Position numbers and translations under genes: made by a program | Assembly: GCA_020440935.1 (NCBI GenBank) | Contig: JAGRNC010000141.1 | Coordinates: 1-6,662, forward strand | DNA from: Leptospiraceae bacterium | GTDB taxonomy: Bacteria > Spirochaetota > Leptospiria > Leptospirales > Leptonemataceae | Reading direction: 5' to 3' | Length of the DNA stretch: 6,662 nucleotides | Shown here: positions 1 to 5,792 of the stretch, in pieces | Layout: every line of letters begins with the position of its first letter | How positions within the stretch are numbered: the stretch's first letter is position 1 | The notes under the pieces: model-generated | What the model saw: only the letters and a program-made list of their open reading frames with translations | Database searches by the model: none | What the model was told of the DNA's origin: nothing

Positions 1-1614
1 CTCTTTTTGTAAATCGATAACAAAAACGTTGGGAAGGTCGTCGCGGTTCTGTACATCTATTTCAGCCTGAATGGAGTTTTGCATGATGTACACCGAGCTA
101 AGAAGTAAAATTCCCAGGCCAATCGATGTAAGTACACTTGCAGTCTGATTTCCGGGCCGGTATAGACTGGCAATTCCGTAGGAAGCATGCACGGAACGCA
201 GCCCGATTCGTCGTGCCAGATGCATGACCCCAATGGAGAACAAATATAACAATCCAATGCAGCAAACAATGCCTGCAGCAAAACCCAGCGATGCGCCGGC
301 CGATTCCGTTTGCCAGTATACAACGGCCACAATGGCCGCTATGGATGCGACCACTACACCGAGCAATACTAAGATTCGATTTCGTTCGCTGTCCTCTTCC
401 AGGCTTTTTCGAATCACCCGCAGGGGCGAAACGTTACGCATGCGAAACACCGGAATCAGCACAAATAAAGCGCAGGTAATGGCTCCAATTAGAACCGACT
501 GGAACAAGGTCACCCAGGAGAATTGAAGATGCACGGCAACAGGCAATAGATCGGTACCAAGTACCGATTTTAGCCATTCAAATAGGAACGGAGGAAGTAA
601 AGATCCCGGAAGCGCTCCCAGCAGAGAACCCAGGATGCCCGGAATCATAGATAGGAAGAAATAGATGGTAAATACCTGAGCCGGCGTTGCTCCCAGGCTT
701 CTAAGTATGGCGCCATGCTGCAAACGATCTTTTAGAAAGACGCTGATTCCCGATCCAATTCCCAGACCACCGAGGATTAACGTTACAATTCCAACGATGC
801 TCAGAAAATCGGATACAATCTTCAAAAATCGACGAAGACTATCGGCGCCTTCTCTGGACGTACGTATCTCCACGTTTTCATCGCGCAAAGCATCGGAAAA
901 GTACTCGGACTTAATGTCCTCGGCGGACAGGTTAGCGGGCAATCTAAACAAATCGAAATAACGGACCCGACTCCCCCTTTGCAGCAGGTCGGTAGCTGCG
1001 GCGTACTGATTTCCAATATAGAGCGATTTTGCGTAACCAAACCCCGAGGCCACGGTGCCCGGCTCGGGAAGAAAGACGGCGATTATTTGAAAGTCTTGCT
1101 TTCCCAGACGCAACTTTTGTCCAGGCTTAACCTCCAGAGTCTTTGCCAGATCTGGATCCAGGATGATGGTTGGCAGACCGTTTACTTTAGAAGAAAGTCG
1201 CTCCCATTGACCCGGCGGATCGGTTTTGATTTCACCGTAGAAAGGAAATCCAGTGCCCACAGCCCGTACACGAGCCAGTCCGGTGGATTGCAGCGTTTCT
1301 CCATCTTCGCTACGCTTTTGCGCCATGGTATTAAATTCAAGCATGGAAGCACGATCTGCGCCCCGCAGCATCAGTTGCTTTCGAATGGATGTGGAATGAG
1401 CGCCGTCCAATGGCCGGGTGGATTCTAAGATTAAGTCGGCGCCCACCAGGCGTCGCGTCTGTGCCTGAATGCTGCCCTCCACTCCGGCTACGGTGGTCTG
1501 AATCAATGCAATGGCAGCCGTTCCCAGCGCAATGGAAAGGAAGCAAAAAGCAAGCTTCCCCCTGGAATTTCGCGTCTCTTTCCAGGCAAGCTCCAGTCCG
1601 TAGCTGAATTTCAT
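1..1614 (-). CDS. YbbP-like ABC transporter permease (FtsX/MacB superfamily), partial, C-terminus beyond left edge
   Basis: Translating the minus strand from the ATG at 1614 gives an uninterrupted 538-codon frame that reaches the window edge, so the C-terminal part is missing. Hydrophobic segments lie near residues 21-43, 268-294, 315-340, 366-391, 413-433, 443-465 and 493-511. A large soluble, presumably periplasmic region of about 220 residues sits between the first two, which matches the MacB-type periplasmic core followed by an FtsX domain. The stretch after TM2 (KDRLQHGAILRSLGAT, about 295-310) is the typical FtsX coupling segment contacting the ATPase. After about residue 480 a second FtsX-like half begins, as in YbbP proteins of roughly 800 residues. 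The start overlaps the ATPase stop as ATGA and has an AAGGAAG ribosome site (1621-1627) 6 nt upstream, so the pair is translationally coupled. In E. coli YbbAP works with the esterase TesA and is thought to extract hydrophobic molecules from the inner membrane. The substrate here is unknown. Confidence 0.88.
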   Translation of the reverse strand, partial: MKFSYGLELAWKETRNSRGKLAFCFLSIALGTAAIALIQTTVAGVEGSIQAQTRRLVGADLILESTRPLDGAHSTSIRKQLMLRGADRASMLEFNTMAQKRSEDGETLQSTGLARVRAVGTGFPFYGEIKTDPPGQWERLSSKVNGLPTIILDPDLAKTLEVKPGQKLRLGKQDFQIIAVFLPEPGTVASGFGYAKSLYIGNQYAAATDLLQRGSRVRYFDLFRLPANLSAEDIKSEYFSDALRDENVEIRTSREGADSLRRFLKIVSDFLSIVGIVTLILGGLGIGSGISVFLKDRLQHGAILRSLGATPAQVFTIYFFLSMIPGILGSLLGALPGSLLPPFLFEWLKSVLGTDLLPVAVHLQFSWVTLFQSVLIGAITCALFVLIPVFRMRNVSPLRVIRKSLEEDSERNRILVLLGVVVASIAAIVAVVYWQTESAGASLGFAAGIVCCIGLLYLFSIGVMHLARRIGLRSVHASYGIASLYRPGNQTASVLTSIGLGILLLSSVYIMQNSIQAEIDVQNRDDLPNVFVIDLQKE

Positions 1615-2423
1615 CGGCGGCTTCCTTTCCGCGCCACAGATTGCCTACTCCTGGTAACCTTCGATGAGCCTTTGCTGGCGGACGGACTATTTCTCTTCTT
1701 TGCCGCTTTCTTGCTGCCAGCCTTGCTCGAATTTTTGCCCTTCGCGGATCTGCCACCGCCCCGATGGCTGACAATCTCCTCTACCATTCCATCTTTCAGT
1801 CGGATTTCGCGGTCTGCCAGGGCCGCAAGCTCCGGATTATGAGTAACCAGCACTACAGTACAGCGCGATCGCTGCTCAAGCAGAAGCGAAATGATATTAT
1901 CACCGCTGGCAGAGTCCAGGTTTCCTGTGGGTTCATCGGCAAATAGAATGGAGGGAGATATAACCGTAGCCCTGGCGATGGCCACACGCTGCATTTCGCC
2001 GCCGGAAAGCTGGGTAGGATAGTGATCGGATCGGTCGGACAGGCCTACCCTTTCGAGCAGCGAGCGGGCGCGGCTATCGGCATCAGCCAAGCCCTGTAGT
2101 TTCAGGGGAAGACTAACGTTCTCCAGCGCTGTCAGCGTGGGTACCAGTTGAAAATTCTGAAAAACAAAGCCGATGCGACTGCCACGGAATCGGCTCAGGC
2201 TGGCTTCATCCAACTGGTTCAGGTTCTGACCTTCAATGGATACGGAACCCCGGGTGGGTCTGTCCAGGCCTGCCAGCAATCCAAGCAGAGTGGACTTGCC
2301 GCTTCCGGAAGGACCGGTTATGGAAACGAACTCATTATCTGCAATGGAAAAGGAAACATTATCTAAAACGGTAAGTGTAGCGCCCCGAACATAATCGCGG
2401 CCCAGGGATTGAATCTCTATCAT
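1611..2423 (-). CDS. ABC transporter ATP-binding protein, YbbA/LolD family, with basic C-terminal tail
   Basis: This cytoplasmic ATPase powers the adjacent permease. Numbered from the ATG at 2423 (270 residues), it has an A-loop Tyr near 11, Walker A GPSGSGKST at 37-45, Q-loop Gln89, signature LSGGE at 139-143, Walker B ILFADE at 159-164 with catalytic Glu164, a D-loop-like NLDS at 168-171, and switch His195 in VTH. All catalytic parts are intact. The order and spacing match the MacB/LolD/YbbA group. YbbA and LolD are normally about 225-235 residues; here the last 50 or so (from about 220) form an added low-complexity tail rich in Lys, Arg and Ser with no acidic residues. A TTG at 2429 could add two residues; I prefer the ATG, though neither start has a clear Shine-Dalgarno sequence. 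The gene is first in a two-gene operon, divergent from the oxidase genes. LolD itself is less likely because the partner is a long YbbP-type permease rather than LolC/E. Confidence 0.93.
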   Translation of the reverse strand: MIEIQSLGRDYVRGATLTVLDNVSFSIADNEFVSITGPSGSGKSTLLGLLAGLDRPTRGSVSIEGQNLNQLDEASLSRFRGSRIGFVFQNFQLVPTLTALENVSLPLKLQGLADADSRARSLLERVGLSDRSDHYPTQLSGGEMQRVAIARATVISPSILFADEPTGNLDSASGDNIISLLLEQRSRCTVVLVTHNPELAALADREIRLKDGMVEEIVSHRGGGRSAKGKNSSKAGSKKAAKKRNSPSASKGSSKVTRSRQSVARKGSRR

Positions 2424-2432
2424 GTGCAATCG

Positions 2433-2461
2433 AAGAAAGGCATTGGTTCTCTACCAGTCAA
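2433..2461 (-). promoter_or_regulatory. Possible weak promoter for the ABC operon
   Basis: On the minus strand TTGACT (2461-2456) is followed after 17 nt by TTTCTT (2438-2433). The -35 is a good match to sigma-70 and the -10 is poor (3 of 6). Transcription would begin within a few bases of the ATPase start, giving a leaderless or near-leaderless mRNA, which would agree with the lack of a Shine-Dalgarno sequence there. This is tentative. Confidence 0.2.
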
Positions 2462-2535
2462 GTAGGGAAAAGATGAAACCGTATCTCAATTTCAGCTATA
2501 TCGCGCGCCTGGAATAGATAAAGAAGGAAAGAAAG

Positions 2536-2563
2536 TTGCTTGCCCTTTTCCATAAAATATGCA
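2536..2563 (+). promoter_or_regulatory. Possible promoter for the ccoNOQP operon
   Basis: TTGCTT (2536-2541) and TATGCA (2558-2563) are separated by 16 nt, and an AT-rich TAAAATAT overlaps the -10 position. This is the most promoter-like stretch in the spacer between the divergent operons, and it would leave a leader of roughly 55-60 nt. No TTGAT-N4-ATCAA FNR/ANR box, which often governs cbb3 operons, is visible in the spacer. Matches to consensus are modest. Confidence 0.25.
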
Positions 2564-2634
2564 GGACATAAATCCGGCGGTTTTCGCTTACAGCCGGACT
2601 CTACCTGACTGCCGAGAGGACACAATATGCAGGA
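2556..2634 (+). repeat. 11-bp direct repeat AATATGCAGGA (2556-2566 and 2624-2634)
   Basis: Two identical copies of AATATGCAGGA lie 68 nt apart. The second spans the ccoN start codon; the first lies in the presumed promoter/leader. The spacing is not a multiple of three, so the upstream ATG (2559) is out of frame with ccoN, and it lacks a ribosome site. A small duplication, a binding site or chance are all possible. Confidence 0.5.
2573..2598 (+). repeat. Short inverted repeat in ccoN leader
   Basis: TCCGGC (2573-2578) and GCCGGA (2593-2598) are perfect complements around a 14-nt loop, so a small hairpin could form in the 5' leader about 30 nt before the ccoN start. The stem is only 6 bp and has no T tract after it, so it is not a terminator. 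It may help mRNA stability or be incidental. Confidence 0.3.
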
Positions 2635-4081
2635 ACAGACCAATACAACTGGCTCCTCCCCGGATTACGACAATCAGATCGTACGCTGGTGGGTGCTCAG
2701 TTCCATTATCTATGGTGTGGCAGCCATGCTCATTGGTGTGTTGGCGGCGTTTCAGATGGTATTCCCATCCTGGAACCTTACCAACATCGTACCATTTCTG
2801 AGTTTTGGACGAATTAGACCAATTCACACCAACGGTATTATCTTCGGATTTACCTTGAGTATCATCTTTGCCACGATGTACTATTCTATCCCACGTCTTC
2901 TGAAAACATCCATGTGGTCTCGCGGCCTTTCGCGGGTTCATTTCTGGATGTATCAAGTGACTCTGGTGGGAGCTGTAATCACTTTGCTCATGGGCTACAC
3001 TCAGAGTAAAGAATACGCCGAACTGGAATGGCCCCTGGACCTGATTATCGCCGTATGGTGGGTTATCATGTCTCTAAACGTATTCATGACATTGAAGAAC
3101 CGAGTAGAGAAGCACATATACGTAGCTATCTGGTTCTTCATCGCCACAATCGTTACCATTCCTATTCTGTTCATCGTGAACAACCTGGCCATTCCAGCCG
3201 GACTGTTTAAGTCCTATTCCATCTACAGTGGAACAACGGATGCAAACATCCAGTGGTGGTACGGACACAATGCTGTAGCATTCGTGCTCACAACCCCCAT
3301 CCTCGGAATGATGTATTACTTTCTGCCGAAGCATGCGCGGATCCCGATCTTCAGCCACCGAATTTCAATTATTCACTTCTGGTCGTTGATCTTCATCTAT
3401 ATCTGGGCCGGTCCGCACCACCTGCTTTATTCACCGGTGCCCGACTGGGCGCAAACGCTGGGTATGGTATTCTCCATCGCCCTGATCGCTCCTTCCTGGG
3501 GCGGTATGTTGAACGGATTTTTGACTTTGACTCAATCAAAAGAGAAGATTCGAACCGATGCAGTAATCAAGTTTATGCTGGTTGCACTTACATTTTACGG
3601 TATGTCCACTTTCGAAGGGCCCATGATGTCCATTCGCGCCGTGAATACCATTTCGCACAACACTGACTGGACCATCGGCCACGTGCACGGTGGCGCTCTG
3701 GGATGGGTTGCAGGAATGGCATTTGTAGCGATGTACTATCTGGTACCACGACTGTGGAACACAAAGCTGTACAGCGAGAAGCTAGCCGAAGTTCACTTCT
3801 GGATGGCCTTTGGCGGTATCATTCTTTACGTCGTGTCCATGTGGGTTTCCGGAGTTACCGAAGGCCTGATGTGGCGTGCCGTTGACGCTTCCGGAGCTCT
3901 GCAATACGACAAATGGATCGAGATTGTTGAGATTCTCAAGCCTTACCGATTGATCCGTGCCCTGGGTGGAACCCTGTTCTTAACAGGCTTTCTTCTGATG
4001 ATCTATAATATGATCAAAACCATTGGATCGGCCGGTTCCGGATTCGTAGCAGTTGATCTGCGCGAAAAGGCGAACGGTTGA
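2627..4081 (+). CDS. ccoN: cbb3-type cytochrome c oxidase subunit I (CcoN)
   Basis: This is the catalytic heme-copper subunit in the inner membrane. It reduces O2 to water with electrons from CcoO/CcoP and conserves energy as proton-motive force. The 484-residue length is normal. About 12 membrane segments are visible (near 20-45, 65-90, 105-123, 137-155, 164-189, 213-233, 247-269, 275-298, 312-330, 350-374, 388-410, 444-465). Ligands can be assigned by family pattern: His67 (RPIHTNG) and His354 for low-spin heme b; His352 (GHVHGG) for heme b3; His214 (WWYGHNAVAF), His264 and His265 (WAGPHH) for CuB. Tyr258, six residues before His264, is the cross-linked active-site Tyr typical of cbb3 enzymes. 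The start is supported by GAGAGGA at 2614-2620, 6 nt upstream. The gene is first in ccoNOQP and only 16 nt before ccoO. No damage is seen. Confidence 0.98.
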   Translation: MQEQTNTTGSSPDYDNQIVRWWVLSSIIYGVAAMLIGVLAAFQMVFPSWNLTNIVPFLSFGRIRPIHTNGIIFGFTLSIIFATMYYSIPRLLKTSMWSRGLSRVHFWMYQVTLVGAVITLLMGYTQSKEYAELEWPLDLIIAVWWVIMSLNVFMTLKNRVEKHIYVAIWFFIATIVTIPILFIVNNLAIPAGLFKSYSIYSGTTDANIQWWYGHNAVAFVLTTPILGMMYYFLPKHARIPIFSHRISIIHFWSLIFIYIWAGPHHLLYSPVPDWAQTLGMVFSIALIAPSWGGMLNGFLTLTQSKEKIRTDAVIKFMLVALTFYGMSTFEGPMMSIRAVNTISHNTDWTIGHVHGGALGWVAGMAFVAMYYLVPRLWNTKLYSEKLAEVHFWMAFGGIILYVVSMWVSGVTEGLMWRAVDASGALQYDKWIEIVEILKPYRLIRALGGTLFLTGFLLMIYNMIKTIGSAGSGFVAVDLREKANG

Positions 4082-4083
4082 GC

Positions 4084-4090
4084 GGAGGAG
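4084..4090 (+). promoter_or_regulatory. Ribosome binding site setting the ccoO start
   Basis: GGAGGAG lies 7 nt before the ATG at 4098, immediately after the ccoN stop. It decides the ccoO start: an upstream in-frame ATG at 4053 lies inside ccoN and would add 15 basic residues that do not belong to the family. Confidence 0.85.
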
Positions 4091-4097
4091 ATCTAAA

Positions 4098-4946
4098 ATG
4101 TCAGACGAAAATAGCAAAATACCCAAGGAATTAACCTGGTACGAAAAACTCAGCAAGAAAGTTGAGTCTCATGCTCTGAAGCTCACCATCTACACCACCA
4201 TTGCCATTCTGGTAGGTGGCGCTGTAGAAATTCCTCCCTTCTTTATGATGGGAGAGGTGAAAAAGATCGATTCAGTGACTCCGTACGCAGCCCCCGAACT
4301 GGCTGGCCGGGATGTGTATCAAGCAGAAGGATGTTTCTACTGCCATACACAGATGATCCGACCATTCAAATGGGAAACGCAACGCTGGGACCCAAACCTG
4401 GCATACGGCGAAGCGCCTTATTCGAAAGCTGGCGAGTATGTTTACGATCATCCATTTCTATGGGGATCCAAACGTACTGGACCGGATCTTTCGCATGAGT
4501 CCAACATCCAGCCCAGCGCGGCCTGGCATGCAGCCCACTTGATCAACCCTCGCGAGGGCGGACCCAAGAACTCGCCCATGCCCGCTTATCCCCATTTGTT
4601 CCTGACTCCGGTGGACATCGACCAGACCATCGCGAACATGGGAGCGCTGCAAATGATTGGAGTTCCCTACACTGCAGGAGATATGCAAGCGGCTCGCAAC
4701 AACCTGATGAAGGAATGTACGCAGCAAGACCATATAAACACGAAGCTTGCTCTTCGTGAAATGGGCGTTACGGACAAAGCCGACGTTGATGCAGCGCTGT
4801 GCAAAATTGGCGAAGCGGTTCCGATTACCAAGGGCGATGCTCTGGTTCGCTATTTGCTGAAAATGGGTCGGGACACCACACAAATCTCCATGGAAGAAGC
4901 GTCTCCCAATGTGGCCGATGCTTCGGAGGCCAAAAATGGAAAATGA
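4098..4946 (+). CDS. ccoO: cbb3-type cytochrome c oxidase subunit II (CcoO), monoheme cytochrome c
   Basis: This membrane-anchored cytochrome c passes electrons to the CcoN hemes. The 282-residue protein has one N-terminal membrane anchor (about 28-50, ending VEIPPFF as is typical for CcoO) and a periplasmic domain. The heme attachment site is Cys79-Phe-Tyr-Cys82-His83 within GCFYCHTQMIRPF. The diagnostic DHPFLWGSKRTGPDL block is at 117-131, and the distal heme ligand is probably Met161 in SPMPAYPHL. Many CcoO proteins are close to 200-220 residues. The extra length here is mostly an insertion at about 200-240 between the GVPYT region and the final ALVRYLLKMG helix, containing Cys207 and Cys235, plus a polar tail after about 258. 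The last 11 bp overlap ccoQ. No truncation is seen. Confidence 0.97.
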   Translation: MSDENSKIPKELTWYEKLSKKVESHALKLTIYTTIAILVGGAVEIPPFFMMGEVKKIDSVTPYAAPELAGRDVYQAEGCFYCHTQMIRPFKWETQRWDPNLAYGEAPYSKAGEYVYDHPFLWGSKRTGPDLSHESNIQPSAAWHAAHLINPREGGPKNSPMPAYPHLFLTPVDIDQTIANMGALQMIGVPYTAGDMQAARNNLMKECTQQDHINTKLALREMGVTDKADVDAALCKIGEAVPITKGDALVRYLLKMGRDTTQISMEEASPNVADASEAKNGK

Positions 4947-5136
4947 AATCTGGTGGGGAATCTACAAGGGGCTGCGAATGCCCCTTCTGGGTATGATCCT
5001 GCTTTTCATCGCCTGGTACGTATATCGCCCAAGCAAACGAAAAGAGCTAGAAAAACCCAAGTATGACATGCTGGACGATGATATCGATACCAATCTGTCA
5101 GACGAGTACCGCAACCAGAACAAGGAGGCAGTATAA
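4936..5136 (+). CDS. ccoQ: cbb3-type oxidase small subunit (CcoQ/FixQ-like)
   Basis: This 66-residue single-span membrane protein has a hydrophobic segment at about 13-30 followed by RPSKRKELEKPKYD, the basic turn and charged tail seen in CcoQ, then an acidic stretch (DMLDDDID, 44-51). CcoQ stabilises the complex, notably the association of CcoP, and is not catalytic. The start at 4936 is chosen because GGAGG (4925-4929) lies 6 nt upstream; an ATG at 4909 in the same frame lacks this and would lie deeper inside ccoO. The frame overlaps ccoO by 11 bp, and its TAA stop shares one base with the ccoP ATG (TAATG), so translation is probably coupled. Assignment rests on size, topology and position between ccoO and ccoP, since CcoQ sequences are poorly conserved. 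Confidence 0.88.
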   Translation: MENEIWWGIYKGLRMPLLGMILLFIAWYVYRPSKRKELEKPKYDMLDDDIDTNLSDEYRNQNKEAV

Positions 5137-5687
5137 TGGCTAAGTTTACTGAAGTCCGAGACGACGAAGAGATTTATGAAGGAAGAGGCTGGCTGCCCAC
5201 CTGGTGGACTTTGATGCTCATTGCGGGCATCGTCATTGCGGTGGTTTATGCTACCTGGTTGCATGGGCTGGAAGGCTGGAATCAAGCCGAAGGTTACAAA
5301 CAGGACGTTGCAGACTACCAGAAGCAATTTCCCAATGCGCTGAACCTGGAACAAATCAGCCTGGCAGAAGACGGCTCCAATCCGTTGCGCGGCGACAAAG
5401 AAGCGATCGAGAAAGGTCATAATACCTTTCAGGCGAAATGCGCTGCCTGCCACGGACAGGATGCTCATGGGATCGTTGGTCCAAACCTGACCGATACCAC
5501 ATGGCTCCATGGAAACACCGATAAGGTGATCTATGGTTTGATCATGGGAGGTATTAGCCAGGATATGGTGATGCAGGATCCTCCTCGCGGAATCATGCCG
5601 CCCCACAACAGAAGCCTGGGGAGCACAAAAGTGCTGCAGGTCATGGCGTGGATCGCAGACATGAATCCGAGTCTCAAAAGCAAATAG
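5136..5687 (+). CDS. ccoP: cbb3-type cytochrome c oxidase subunit III (CcoP), single-heme form
   Basis: This membrane-anchored cytochrome c accepts electrons from soluble donors and passes them on to the oxidase. The 183-residue protein starts with a FixP_N-like region (acidic EVRDDEEIYEGRGWLPTWW, then a membrane segment at about 22-42), a linker, and one cytochrome c domain with Cys102-Ala-Ala-Cys105-His106. GPNLTDTTWLHG (115-126) is the usual CcoP signature, and Met154 in GIMPP is the likely distal ligand. Classical CcoP is about 290-310 residues with two such domains; here the protein ends cleanly after the first, with stop TAG at 5685-5687. No second CXXCH occurs before the terminator, so this is not a visible frameshift. 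AGGAGG (5123-5128) lies 7 nt before the ATG. It is the last gene before a strong terminator. Confidence 0.95.
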   Translation: MAKFTEVRDDEEIYEGRGWLPTWWTLMLIAGIVIAVVYATWLHGLEGWNQAEGYKQDVADYQKQFPNALNLEQISLAEDGSNPLRGDKEAIEKGHNTFQAKCAACHGQDAHGIVGPNLTDTTWLHGNTDKVIYGLIMGGISQDMVMQDPPRGIMPPHNRSLGSTKVLQVMAWIADMNPSLKSK

Positions 5688-5689
5688 TT

Positions 5690-5717
5690 TTGGAACCAGA
5701 AGTGTCCATTCTATACC
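5690..5717 (+). promoter_or_regulatory. Possible promoter upstream of ccoG, before the terminator
   Basis: TTGGAA (5690-5695) and TATACC (5712-5717) are 16 nt apart, each matching 4 of 6 consensus positions. If real, transcripts starting near 5724 would run straight into the hairpin at 5733-5756 before reaching ccoG. Only about 30 nt separate the hairpin from ccoG, which leaves little room for a separate promoter after it. Confidence 0.22.
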
Positions 5718-5732
5718 AACTTATCTAAATTA

Positions 5733-5763
5733 AAAGCGGAGGGAAGCCTCCGCTTTCTTTCTT
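5733..5763 (+). terminator. Rho-independent terminator after ccoP
   Basis: AAAGCGGAGG (5733-5742) pairs perfectly with CCTCCGCTTT (5747-5756) around a GAAG loop, giving a 10-bp GC-rich stem followed by a T-rich run (CTTTCTT). This is a strong intrinsic terminator for ccoNOQP. Because ccoG follows on the same strand, it may instead act partially, lowering ccoG expression relative to the structural subunits. Confidence 0.92.
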
Positions 5764-5792
5764 AATTAGCTCACCCCATCAGGGAGGACATC

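Noticed and set aside
979..1428. Plus-strand open frame of about 149 codons
   Set aside because: It lies opposite the YbbP-like permease, whose minus-strand frame is continuous with proper membrane segments and a coupled start. The plus-strand product has no recognisable domain and no ribosome site.
1337..1774. Minus-strand frame of about 145 codons spanning the ATPase-permease junction
   Set aside because: It is in a third frame relative to the two overlapping genes. The Arg/Ala-rich product reflects the basic tail region read out of frame.
2559..2801. Plus-strand frame starting ATGCAGGAC upstream of ccoN
   Set aside because: It overlaps ccoN out of frame, has no Shine-Dalgarno sequence and no family-like product; the ATG is part of the short direct repeat.
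4053..4097. N-terminal extension of ccoO from the ATG at 4053
   Set aside because: This lies inside ccoN. The strong GGAGGAG site at 4084-4090 and the family N-terminus favour 4098.
4962..5606. Minus-strand open frame of about 214 codons
   Set aside because: It is antisense to ccoQ and ccoP, both of which have clear motifs and ribosome sites; the product shows no known family features.
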